This document shows, one piece after another, positions 47,111 through 60,189 of a DNA stretch of 64,000 nucleotides (positions are counted from its first letter, which is position 1; every line of letters begins with the position of its first letter). The position numbers and the translations under genes were made by a program. Below the pieces are notes generated by a model that ran no database searches, was not told where the DNA came from, and worked only from the letters and a program-made list of their open reading frames with translations. Source of the stretch: Loxodes magnus (Eukaryota > Ciliophora > Karyorelictea > Loxodida > Loxodidae); assembly GCA_946699065.1 (NCBI GenBank), contig CAMPDV010000270.1:351741-415740 (forward strand), in the 5' to 3' direction.

Positions 47111-49239
47111 AAATAAAATTTACTGTACCTAAGATAGAAAAACTTCCGAAAAAAACATTATAGTGTAGGTTACTTACTCTAAGAAGTTGCAAACACATAA
47201 AAGAGAAAAATAAGATTAATGTTTAAGAAAAACTGGATTTTTAGTAAAATACCAGTAATCATTAAAAGTTAAGTATACACAAATTGATATGTTATAGGAG
47301 AAAAAGATCTTTACGAAGAATAAAAAGACTTTTTACTCTCTAAGATTAACTTATAAACATAATCGTAACTATCCTAGTGATGGAAGATCTCACGTTAATA
47401 AATTAATATTATTATCGTTATAAAATAATCAATAAACCTTTCATCCACCTTAGTTTAATTCCTCATATAAGATTATTCATTTTTAGGATTAGTTGGCTAA
47501 AAATACTTAGTCGTCAATTACTAAACAGCATCATTAACTATGTTCCATGGCCTTTTTTCTTATTAGAATATTTCGTTAAAGTAATTAGAAACCTAAATAA
47601 TAGCTTAATTCTCAGTTGTTTATTCCTGAAGATAAAATGAGTTTTTTGATAGCTAAATCTTATTCGCCCTTAATCCATACATTTTTCCCGCTCAAAGTGA
47701 ATGTACACTGATTGAAGGTAAATTTACAAGATTAATTTTTTAATATACAAACTTAATAGAAATTATAGATCTAATTATATAATTTATAAAACTACCTTTG
47801 ATTAAAATATAAAAAAAGCAGAAGTTTATTAGTAAAAGCTAAATTATTTTAGATCAATAAAAATTCTAAAAATTAGATGATAGAACTCTAAAACAAAAAA
47901 ATAATGTTTAGTCATGAAATCTAAAGCATAAGAAATATAATGAAAGACATTAATTTATGATAGTAATGATTGATCAAATAAGAATATAAAATAAGTAATT
48001 TTAATTTGGGAGAAAAAGTCAAAACTATAAATAAAAAATAGTGAAAACATAGATGTTTGAATGAATTTAATAATTATAATAACTAATTAATAAGTAAATA
48101 ATATCAGAAATACAAAGTATCTTCATTAATAACATATTTAGCTTTAAATAGAAATATTATAAAAGAATGCAAAATAGTATATAAGTCATTAACTGAGCTA
48201 TTGTTTTTCAAAAAAACTTTAAGATAGATAAATAAACTAAGAAAGAATAAAGGTTTATGAGAGGATATGGATAAATATCAAAATATATATAATTATCTGT
48301 ACTATGCAAAATAATTAATGAATTTGAATAGAATATATAATTATAAATAAAGAAAAAAGAAGATTAATAAAAAAGATAGAATTGTAACAAATAGATTAAT
48401 TTAAATATGCAGAAGTTATTAAATTAACTACTTAAATATAACTAAATATTAATAGATTCTATAATTAAAAAAATTTATGAATTAATAAGAAAAATAGATA
48501 AAAATCAGAAAAGCAGATTGCATCAGATAAGGGATAAATTACTTTGGGCTAAGAAAAAATATTAGTTAAGCTTTTTAGCAAATCATTTCTGTCATAATTT
48601 AACGAATAAAAGATTGACTAAATAGTAAGAGAATAAATTTTGGATATATTTGAAAAAATGAGAAGTGAAGAAAAATCAAGTTACTTTAAAATGAAAAAGA
48701 TAATAAACTTTATTAATAGATTCAGTTTTTATTAAATTAAGCAATAGTTATAACTTTCAACATGGTTTTGTATAAATTTAATTTCTTCATATATTTAAAC
48801 TTGATTCATATCAGTTTTGTATTAATGATAAGACTAGCCTAAGTAAATATCTTGATGCTACTAGTAAAAATTAATTTTGATTTATTAAAACTGTATTTTA
48901 CTCATTTCAAAAAAATTATATTATTCTATTCCTAAAGCTAATTTTAAATGTAAAAAGGGGTTCTATAATCATTTTATAAATTATGAAAAAAAATCAAAAT
49001 TTAATAAATTTATTATTGATACTAAAATACATTAGCAAAAATAATAGGAGCATAATAACTAAATTAAATTAATAAGAGCTACTTCTATATTTTAAAGCAA
49101 CTATAAATCTAGTAGTATAAAAGATTGCACAAGAATTATGTTTTATATCTTTTATTTATGAAAGAATGACAGATAATTAATTTTTTAATGTAGAAATTGT
49201 TATATAAAATGGCAATTAAGAAATAGCAGGCCTCTCTTA
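47111..49239. other. AT-rich stretch, nothing recognised
   Basis: About 2.1 kb downstream of the two-knuckle relic. I looked for protease, RT or integrase motifs and found none. Confidence 0.35.
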
Positions 49240-49935
49240 ATGAATGCCTTATAAAAATAAGAATAAAAATCTAATTTAGTTGAATAATTACCTTAATAAG
49301 ATAAAGGACAATGGTCTGAGGAATCCTTTGTATAATCGGTTCAGTAAAGGATAGTAACTATGTAATATGATTAAAACATTAAAATTGAAAAATAGAATAG
49401 ATATTAGGAAATACAGGCGAAGAATTAAACCCTTAATTCCCCTCAAATGAAGTTTTCTTAAATCGAATATCAGATAAAAGAACTTTAAGAAAAATAGATT
49501 ACCCAAAAGGAAATTATATAAAGAATCAATAAATAATAGTAAAGTATTCATTTAGACATCGAAATAAACGAATAATATTATTGCATTATAAGAAAAATGT
49601 GTTGCTATATATGTTAAAAGAAGCATAAATGCAAAAGATGCGAAAGGTTCAAATCTATGAAAATAATAGAAGAAACATAATAAAAGACCTATTTTAAATA
49701 TGACCAACTTAAATAGGTTAAATAAAAAGTAAACTATTTTATAATAGTAAGACTAGCAATTTTAAAATTAATTTTTAGATGCAAAAGGCTTAAATGTAAA
49801 ATGCAAATTATAAACAAGAATGGCGTATTAATGAAATCCTAAGCTGTCTTTTAGTTCAAAAGAAGATATTCTTAAGTTCACTATATATAAAGGCCAAATT
49901 TTGAAACTGTTAACTCCTTTAACTTTATATAATGA
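49240..49935 (+). CDS. LINE-type ORF1 with variant zinc knuckle
   Basis: ATG 49240 to TGA 49933-49935 gives 231 residues in one frame, close in length to the copies at 4.0 kb (264) and 33.4 kb (223). A Gln/Lys-rich N-terminus precedes a coiled coil (MKFSQIEYQIKELQEKQITQ). The element HLDIEINEQ resembles RMDIEQEQ of the 4.0-kb copy. The knuckle at 49603-49641 reads CYICQKKHKCKRC, one residue shorter between the second Cys and the His than the canonical form, so zinc binding is doubtful. No ORF2, hairpin or tail was identified after it. Likely an older ORF1-only copy. Confidence 0.55.
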
Positions 49936-52149
49936 TTCCTATATATATTTGATTACTTTTCTATTTTATAAATCAGATAATTATTTTTTTGCTATTTAAG
50001 ATTAAGATTATTTGTTACAATACAGATTTTTATATATTCAATTATATATTTTTATTTAACTTTTGGAAAATTTTTTTACTTTCCTATGTTTGGAATTATT
50101 TAGTTTTAAAGACATGATGAAATTTAAAAATTAAAAAAAAAGCTCTAAAGATTAAATCCCCATTTTTATAAGCCAGATGTTAGTTATTCTGATACTTATA
50201 AATAGTTGATATAAGAATATATATTATACTTAAAATTTTCCAAGCAAGAAAAAAATTTAAATTTTATAAATTTAAAAATATTAAACATTAAAAAAATTGT
50301 TTAAACTATATATTTTATTAAGAAATAAAAATAAAAAAAGGTTTATTTTATCGGAAATTTTTAAATTCTTAAATAAAGGAAAAAATTCTTTTATGACTTA
50401 ATTTTTTTAAATAAATTAAATATGTTTTACATGTTTTCTTTTAAGATTTTATAATTACTATCGGAAAGTAAAAATTATATTGATATAAAATTTAATAGAT
50501 TTGTTTAATTCTATTAATCGTTTTATCAAATTTTAGTAGAGAAATTAAATATTTTTTATTTTTTATTAAGTCTCTAAAATTCTTATATTATTTATCTCTG
50601 GCGCTTATCAGGTATATAAAATGAGTTTTAAGTTCAGTTGATGATATTACTGTAAAAGTTGGAAAAAATTTCGATCAAATAACCCCTTTTGGCAATACCG
50701 ATTAATTAAATTACGTTCTAAAATGCAAGTTAATTTCGCCTGATAAAGATATTGAGTTTAAATTTATACATTCTATTTTATAATATCTTTTAAGCCGATT
50801 TTTGGCGTAAAATATCCATTTTTAATTAGATATTTTATCAAAATATAAATAATTTTGGGCAAATATTCCCATAAAAAATTTAAATTTGCGCAACTAATTA
50901 TTATTTCTTCTAAAATTACTATTTTTAACATTTAGGTTATTTTAAATTTTGTATTTAAATTTAAAATCGTATTTGAAACCTTGGAATTCTGTATTTTTTC
51001 ACAATTTTTGCTTGAAAAGCTTTAATATTTTTTAATTATTTAATAGATACTTATCTAAATTATTTTAGCTTTTATTCCTAATTATAGAAATAGAAATAGT
51101 TTATTGGCGTGATTTCTTCCTTTTTTCGGTTAATCACATTTAATTTAAATTTTGTTAATAATAGTTTCCGTAGTTTTTTCTTTAAGAATTAATCTCTTAA
51201 TTACATATCTATTTGTTACGACTTGATCCTTCTTTATGATTTGAATCTTGTTTCATTTTAATCTTTCCCAAACATTAATCGAGTCCTTCTCTCTTAAGCA
51301 TTAGCATCTTATTTAAGAAGTTGATCTCTATTGTATAATTTTCTCCTAAATATTCCTCTGTTTAAAATAAAAGATAATTTGATTATTTTTTCCCAAAATT
51401 TCTTATTTTAAAATTCTAATTTTTCTGAAATTATCTGCAGTTTCTATATATATGTCCCATCTTAAAACAGTAGAAGTATCTTGTCTTGCATTATTTTAAT
51501 CATGACCTATTTTTGGTCATTTATAAATTTTTTTACTTTTTTATGATTCAGAAAGTTTTAGATTTCTGTTATTCAACGAACATAAGTAATAAATTACTAA
51601 TTTTAGTTTTTTAACCTTTAATTCAAGGAATTTAGATTTATTAGTTCAATTTTTGGTTATCATCTTTTATTAGTACATTTGCTGAAGTTAAAATTAAGTT
51701 TATTCTAATATAATCTGTCATTGATACAGCCAAGCTTTATTTATGAAATTACCTTTTTTTAATTTTAGTAAAATTTTCAATTTTTTCGAATTTTCTTCTT
51801 ATGAAGTATTCAATTCTATCATTTAAGTTTAAATGAAATTTTAATTGCATTTGTTAAATCTTCAGAAGTCTTCATTAGATCTAAATTTTACTCATTGAAT
51901 TAATTTTAATATCTCCATTATTATGATTTATCTCAATTTATCTATCTAGAATAATTATTTCATCTGTTTTAATGATTAGATTTTTTTAAATAATGGAGTA
52001 ATGATTTGAGTAATCTTATCAACAGTTTTTTTTTTATTTTTTAGAAATTGAATTATTTTATAGTAGCTTTCATTTATTATATTTTTTTTATTATGGCAAC
52101 TAATTTTAATTTTATATTTTTTGACTTATAATAGTAATAGTTAATTATA
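49936..52149. other. AT-rich stretch, nothing recognised
   Basis: 2.2 kb with T-rich plus strand from 51 kb on. No supported feature. Confidence 0.35.
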
Positions 52150-52960
52150 GGGGATCTAACTTTATTAGGTTAGCTACTTTAAGTTCAATTATATTTTTTC
52201 TTATAAAATTTAGTGCTTTCTTTGAAGTTTTTCTTTTTCTTTAGTTCAGACTTCATTTTGTTCTGAAAGTTACTTCTCTTATTGATTCATGAAGTTCAAT
52301 TCCTTGGTAGAATTTCCTTCTATAGATTTAATCTTCTTTGAGTGCAATGCAATTAATTTTGTTTTCTTCAAAATCTTTTTTATTATATTCTTTACTTAAT
52401 CTTAAACTGTAAATATTGCCTTACTAAGTGTTTCTTCCTCTTACAGAAATAACATCTTAATATGCTTCTCTACTTATAAATTTGATCAGAAATTTATTCC
52501 TTCTCAATATTTATAGAGTTTCCATTGTTTTAGTTTTATAGATAAAAACTATTAATGTGAGTAAAATAATTTAATCTCATTTCTATTTTCTGTAGATGAA
52601 AGTTTATTTTTTTATGTTTCCGATTATTGCAAAATTCCTTTTTTAATTAGTTATATTCTTATTGTATCTTTACTGCAGGTTATAGTAGAATCCTAATTTT
52701 TTCGTTTAATTACGATATTTAAAATTTTAGGGCCTAGTTGTTATATTTCTTTTTCATAATTCACTTTTAAGTTTTTTTTATCTTAGCTTTGGAATCTTTT
52801 TTAGTTTTTTTACCGATATTTAAATATCAAAATAATATTGTGCATTTATACTAATTAACTTTTCATTTAAAAGGTCTCTTTTATCTATTAGACTTTATAT
52901 ATTATGTTCAATTTCTTCCATTTCTTAAATAAACAAATTTTCACTGCATTAATTTACAGA
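52150..52960 (-). pseudogene. LINE-type ORF1 relic, minus strand
   Basis: The minus strand starts with EEIEHNIQSLIDKRDLLNEK, coiled-coil-like, followed by basic text. After at least one frame change comes the knuckle CYFCKRKKHLVRQY at 52454-52413, whose last Cys has become Tyr; it otherwise matches CWFCNSKYHLLRQC. No hairpin of the GTGG/CCAC type was seen after it. Broken copy; limits approximate. Confidence 0.45.
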
Positions 52961-55900
52961 TTATTCGTTTTATATTTTTTAATATTCAACAGTTAATTTT
53001 AAAGTTATGTGTTTTAATTCTAAAGACCAACTAGATAGTTGTTGCGTGAATTTTAGAGCAAATAATACTTTTTTAATTCTAATTAGTTTCATTAAATTTA
53101 ATCTAATTACCGATCGGCATTTCTCGAAAACGAATCGTAAACTTATGCACTTTTTTATTTTTTAAATGATGTTTTTATTTAATTTCTTGTTTAGATTTGA
53201 AGGAATATCTTTAGTATTTTGACTATTTTATGCATTAACTTATTAAAAGGATTTTTCGATATTCTTTTTGTAACTTTTGGGGTACTTGTCAAGTGTCGAA
53301 AACATTTTCAATCCTATAACTTTGTTTTACTTTCATAAAATGCTAAAATTAATTTCAATATTGAAGTTAGGCTAATTTTTTGCTAGATGATTGAATAGTA
53401 GAAATCATAATAAGATGATTAACTTGTAGCAAGAATTACTAATAAGAGCAAAAGGGAGTAGCGGATGCGAAAAATTTATAATATAATGCATTGCAATTCA
53501 TAAGGGAGGACATATAAAAAAAAAGTTAACGGAGGAAATAATGGAACCCAGAGTTTAGTAAATTAAATCTATATAGATTTTATTCAATATTTTACTGAAA
53601 AATTGTTTTAATCTTGACTCTCTTATTAGCATAATTTCACACTAAGTCTTTTATATATAAAGTATTTGATCAAATTTTAAAAAAGCTTAAATTTTAGTCA
53701 TTCTTAATTTAAGTTTTATCACTTTATATTCCTTCAATAAACATTAAATTTAATAAACTTCAATATTATTTTCAGAATTAATGATTCATCATAAACCACC
53801 TCTTGTAATATTATTTTAAGTGTTATCTTCAACGTTTTAAAAGTAGAGATGGCTATAGAGGCTCTTAAAGTTTAATTAACTGAAATTTAATTTATTTAAA
53901 CCGAAGTAGCAAGATATTAAATATGTAGATAAGAAAGAGGGTTTGAATTTCTTGTTAGTACGACATCAAAGATATTTTTATAAGTTTTCAAAGTTAGTTG
54001 TTTCTATATAGTTATCAAAATTGCTTTGATTGCTTTCAATTTATGCTAATAATTTTCCTTCTTTAGCTAAAAAATTGAATCTCCCTACTTTTATTTAAAT
54101 TGAATTTTTTCTTGGCGATATCTATCTTAATTATCTCTCTTATTAGGTTTATGAAGTATCTTAAAGTTCTATTTTATATAATTAATATGATAAGAAAATT
54201 TTATAGAGTAAGTAAAAAGAAGGCTAAAATAAAGTCATTTTGATTAAGCTGAAGTTAGTGCTTAGAAAAAGATGAATGAGATAATGAAAAAGAATTTGAG
54301 TTCTTTATTCAGTTATTCTAAGTAAAATAAAGTGTAAATCAAATAAATTAGAACATCTTAAAATGATATTAGAGAACTTTTTTTCTTTTAATTTCATAAT
54401 CACATTGACTAAATATAGATGAGTGATAATTTATTTGCTTTTTATAAGTAATGAGAAAGTTGTCTCTATATAAAAAGCATATTAATCTGTAAATTTTTTG
54501 AAACTGCTAAAAGATGTAAAATATAGAAATCCCATATTCTATTCTATTAAATTAAAGAATAAGCAAATCAAACTATAACTCCATTATCTAGTATTTGAAC
54601 CTAATTTGTTTAATAGCTATAAGTGAATTAAGACAATTTTATTTTTATTGTTAAAAACTTTATTTCTATCGAACAAATATTAAGGATTTATCTAAGTGAG
54701 AAAAATCCATACGCTAGGATCTTACTAATGCTAAAAAAAATTCAAAGATCATTCTTAAAAAATTAAAATTTACTCTTAGCTTAAAAATGGCAAGCGATAA
54801 AAGTTTATCTATGATTCTTTAATCATTAAATACAATATTAGAAAACTTAAGAAAAGCAAGTAAGTTCTCTTTCATTCATATAAATGAATTTTAGGCTCGA
54901 ACATTTGACAATTAAAGTTCTTTAAGATTTATTCGTGCTTAACTTTTTAAAATAATTTTTCAAGTCTAAAGTAAATTTAAAACATTGGTTGGTGATAAGG
55001 CGCAGACTATAAGAAAATTTTTAACAAATTGAATAAGTCTTATATAAAACCTTTTTTATCATCAATGTAGGAAGCATACAACTTTTTCCTAAAGTTCATA
55101 AGAAATGTCATGTAAAATTAATCAATGATTAGTTTATACTTAGATAAATATGCTATCATATACCTTTAATTAGATCTTCTAATGTTGAAAATCTTTTTAC
55201 TTAAATTTAATTTTTTTAACCAAAATTCAAAAATTTTCTTTAAAAAAAAGTTTTATTATTTATAAAAATTCTATTGGAAGAAGATATGAACAAATTTCTT
55301 AATTTTGCCAATTTTAGTTTGAGAATGGTTAAGATAAAAATTAAATTTAAAATATAAAGGTGCTTAGTAAAATAAAATTTAGTGAAAAAGATTAATAAAA
55401 TTAAATATTTTCCCCAAAAATTAAAAAAAACTAACTTTTGTAATAATTAAAACATTCTGAAATGCTAATATTTTACGATTTAAAATTAAGAAAAATAAAA
55501 AAATGTAAAATTGTTTGCTTTTTTTAATGTATATTTTTCTTTACTATTTTACTTTAATTATGATTAAGTCGGACTTAAGAACATTATAAAAAACAATGAC
55601 AGAAAGAAAATAATAGTTAATAGATGGCTAGAAAGTTACGAATTTTGAAGAAAATACATCTTTTACAAAATTTAAAATAGTTATATTATTATAGTTTGTA
55701 TTATGTATTTGTAAAAATTCATTAATTTTACTTGAATTAAAAGAAAGTATGAAAAAAAAGTTTGTAATAGGATGTGGAAATAAAACGCAAAATAGCAATG
55801 GAATTTTGTGAATGATAAAGATTTGATTACAAAAATTGTTTGATAACACTTTTTATGACTGTAAATTTCTTCTGAGAAATAAGCAGTCTATTATGTAAAA

Positions 55901-58900
55901 ATAAAATATTTACAGATAATAAAAGATTAATTTTATTAAACAATTAAAATTTGTTATATAAAAGAAAAAAAATATAAGATTTAACCCGAACTTAAAATGA
56001 GGAAATAGTCACATTTCTATTTAACGTTTAATAATTTGAACAATTATAACTAAATTTACTTTATAAAGAATCCTAAAATATCAATATATTATAATATGCA
56101 TTATAAATTAGATATAAGTTTAAAAAAAAATTAAATTAATCTCGAGCATTAAAAAATAAATTAATAATATCAAATTAAAAATTTTTCCATACTTTTAAAG
56201 ATTTAAAATATTATCTTTCTGCTTTTTTATTTATACTTAAATAAAATTGTTTATTTGGCTTTATATTAGTTCAAATATATATATTTTTTAATTGTTTATA
56301 TCTATTAAAGTATTAATAAAAAGTTAAATCATGAAATAATATTTTTATTGATATATATATAATTATTAATATTGATTTTCAAGCAAATAGCATATAATTT
56401 TTTTTAATTTATGCAAATTTTTAAATAATTTAAACATCCCCAATATATTTAAATTTTATCTAAAGATTATCTATTTATCTTTTCTATATTTAATAATTTT
56501 AGTCCTTTTAAATGTTTAAAAATATATAATTTTAACATTTTATTGCTTAAATTTTTTTGTTTTTTTATAATTAAAAAAATTATTTGATTTAAAGATATCT
56601 ATAAAGTTCTTAATATTGATTTACTATTTAACTGCAAATAATTTTTCTACGCTTATAAATAATGAAATAATCTTGAAGCGAGAAAGTGTATTATATTAAA
56701 TAATTTTTTATTCGTCTTAATTTTACTAAAGTGTGATTATTATCTTTAATTTATCATTATATTTAAATTTTAATCATATTTTAAAATTATTATAAATAGT
56801 ATTGTGATCAGCTTTGAAATAAAAAAATCTTACTTTAATTTTTTACGAAGAAATTATATGCAGAAAACCGTTTATTACTAAAAGATGATTGGCAAAGTTT
56901 TCCTTTTTTTCATATATATTTATTGCATGAGCTTAATTTAAAAGAGACATATTAAGTTCTAAATTTGTTTAAGAGTCCTTGCAAAATTTTTGTCCTGCTG
57001 CTTTTTTACAAGATGGAAAAAACTTTATCTGGATCCTTAAAAAAGCTAAGTTAGAATCTTGTCAATAAAACATCAAAAACAATAAAGGAAATTAAGTGCT
57101 GAAGATCCTTATGTTTAAATTCAAAATAAAAAATTTGGTACAAACTATTCGAAAATAGCGGGATGATTACTGCATAATATTTGAAATTTGAATCAATGAA
57201 AGCCTTTAAGTCATTTTTCTACTTCATACAGTGATGAATTTCCAAATAAATTTATCTATGTATCGATTCATATCAGGGCTTAAAAAAGTTAAGAAACTTT
57301 AATATTTTCGTTCAACTTTTTTAGCGTCTAGAAAATTGAATCTAAATTCTTTAATTTGAACAACCAGAAATTGTTTATTTTTTTGGATAAAAAATCTATA
57401 TTTTTAGATGTAAATATGAAAAAGCAAATCTAAAAAAATAAAACTTAGAAATCATTAAAAAAGAAAAAACTTGAAAAAATACAAAAATTAGGCTTTTGTG
57501 TGAATACTAAAAAAATTAATACATTTTTTTAATCCCATAATTAAAAAAAAATACAAAATTTCTTTAAAGTAAAATATAAAAAATTTATAAAACGCTTTAA
57601 AATGGAACTAAAAATACAATTATCTTTTAAATGAAACTAAAATATTTAGAAAATAAAACCAAAAAGGAGTTATATTATAAAAGGTAAAAAAATATATTAA
57701 ATAATAAATAAAAAGAATAAAAAATAATAAAAATTAAATGTTTATATATGTAAGATAGAAGTTAGCAGAAATAGCTAAAAACATAGAAGTTTATAAAATT
57801 TATAAAGAAAGATTCGATTATTGAATTTGTGCTTCCATTAAATAAAAAAATTAAAATATTTTATCTAAAGTTTTTGGTTTTTAAATTTATTAATTTCTAT
57901 TTAATATAAATCAAAGTAAATAAAATTAATTAATTTAAAAATATTAAAAATGACTATACAGAGATCTAATAAAAAATATCTGTAAAAAGAAAAAAAATAA
58001 TAAAAGTTTTAAAATTTTTAAATAGATTTATTTATTAAAAATATTAAAAAATAGTATTTCGAAGATGTAATCAGGCATTCTTAATATTATAAGACGAAAA
58101 ATAGCTTAAACTTCATAAAATTCAAATAAAAATTTTTTATATGCAAACAAACTCAATTTAATAAAAATTCATAAAGTAGACTTTAATTTTACAAAAGAGC
58201 TTTTGATCTTATTCATAATTTAACATATTTTTAATCTATTATAAATTTCATAGAGTTTATTCTTTTTTATTAATAAAATTTTATATAAATCCATTAATAA
58301 AATTTAGATATCATAGCAATAAAGTTTTTGTAGTTATATAGGTATATTTTTCTTTCAAAATAAATTTATTTCTTAAAAGATTTTAACATATATTTTAGGA
58401 ATAAATTAATACTATAAATACTTTTCTTACAACTACATTTTTTATACTATTTATTTAAAAAAAATGTTGTAAAATTCAATTAAATTTTCATATAATAGCA
58501 ATCAATTAAAAAATATTTTTCACAATTTTGATAAGACTGATTATAAACTAAAGTAATGTATTCTTTTTTAGATTAACTATAGTGTCTAATAATCTTTTAT
58601 TAAATATTTTTAAAATATATCTTTTTTGATTCCATTTTTAGTTTTATTTTATTTTTACTCCAAATTTTTTGATCTTAAATATTTTTTCAGCTTATTAAAA
58701 TTGAAAATTATTTTATATAAATTTTAATGAAATGGAATTATTTAATGCATTATTGGATGAAAGATTTTAATTTTGAGGTATTAATGATAAATAAAAAGTA
58801 AAATCCAAATTTAAGTTGAAAATATAAAAGGATTTTAGTCTTTTATTAAGGAAAATTTAAATATCAAACAAATAAATTTACTTACTATTATAAACTTTTT

Positions 58901-60189
58901 AATTTATAATTTACTAAAATAACGATAAATTTTATTAAATAAAACCTTAAAGAATTAAAAATCTTAAAATTTTAAAAATAAAAAATAACAAATTTTAAAG
59001 ATTACTAAGCCTGAAAAGAATCAATTAAATATTTATCCAAAATTTTTAAAAAAATTATTTGTGAAAAATAAATTTATAAAAAGGAAATAATTACCTAGTT
59101 GTAGTCAAATATTTGCTATTGATAAAAAAAATAAAAACTAATTTTAATTTTTTAATCATAAAGTATCAAAATGCCAGAATAAGAAGAATAAACTTTAATT
59201 TTAGAATTAAATAAAATTTATTTATTAATCAAAAATTTTTTAAATTGATAAATTTCTAAACTGTTAATTTTAGAAAAGTTTCTCTTTTTTAATTAAACTA
59301 TTTTTTTAAATAAGATATAATAATAATATTATTAATACTTTTCTGCTTATTTAAGAAGTTTTTTTAATTTAAAAAATGAAAATAAGAATGTATAAAAAGC
59401 AATAAAAAATTAAGAACAGGAAATTTAATAAAATTTATATGCAAAAGAAATTTCAATTAGCACTGTCAAAATGTAATAGAATTAGCGACATTGTCAAGAA
59501 AATCTTATAAACTAAAAATTTCTTAAAACTTTAACATTCCTGATAGAAATTAAATTTTGATTTTATTTTCAAAACATAAAAACAATAAAATTGTAAAAAA
59601 GGATTCTAAGTCAATCAGTAATTAAATAAAGGATTATTTTTAAATTATCATCCAAACTTTGAAAAAGAGATAAGTAAAGATAAAAAAATTGCAACTTATT
59701 TAACTCCTAAACTTTAAAATTTCATCAAATAAAGCACTTGAAGAAAGAATTAATATGAAGTGAATAATGCAAAAGAAAGATATATAACATTAATAAGGAA
59801 TTTACCTAAGGTACTTAAGGTAGCACAAAAACGAAATAAAAATATATAAAAACTATCAGAAATTTATAAAAATTAAGTAATTTACATTTTAATATAATTT
59901 TTCCCTTAGCAACGTAAATATTAGAAAGAGGTTATACATATTTGAAGTGAATAGAAAGAGATTTAATATATTTACAATTAATAAGGATAATATCCTGAGG
60001 GATTATAAGTATTTAAATAAATTAAAATAGATATATTAATATAGATTAGATAGATCGTGAATAGTTGGCTTAATAATAGTATGTTCTTCCAAAATGTTAA
60101 ATAGTGATTAAAAGAGATTATAATAAAAAATGGATAAAAGGTTTTATGTAATTTTACTTCAAGACTAAAATATGGATCAGATGCTAATA
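52961..60189. other. Long AT-rich stretch with few coding-like patches
   Basis: 7 kb without a confident gene. Small plus-strand patches look coding, near 53450-53560 (GVADAKNLQYNALQFIRED) and near 57080-57260 (KLSAEDPYVQIQNKKFGTNY), but neither can be assigned. No hairpin element ends or repeats were recognised; the 55-60 kb part is especially poor in information. Confidence 0.3.

Noticed and set aside
49288..49551. Standard-code 87-residue minus open frame.
   Set aside because: Antisense to the ORF1 at 49240-49935, hydrophobic and low in complexity.
57080..57260. Myb-like or IS30-transposase-like text (KFGTNYSKIAGWL).
   Set aside because: Only a short, low-quality resemblance with no DDE residues or second Myb repeat; open frames are common by chance under this code.
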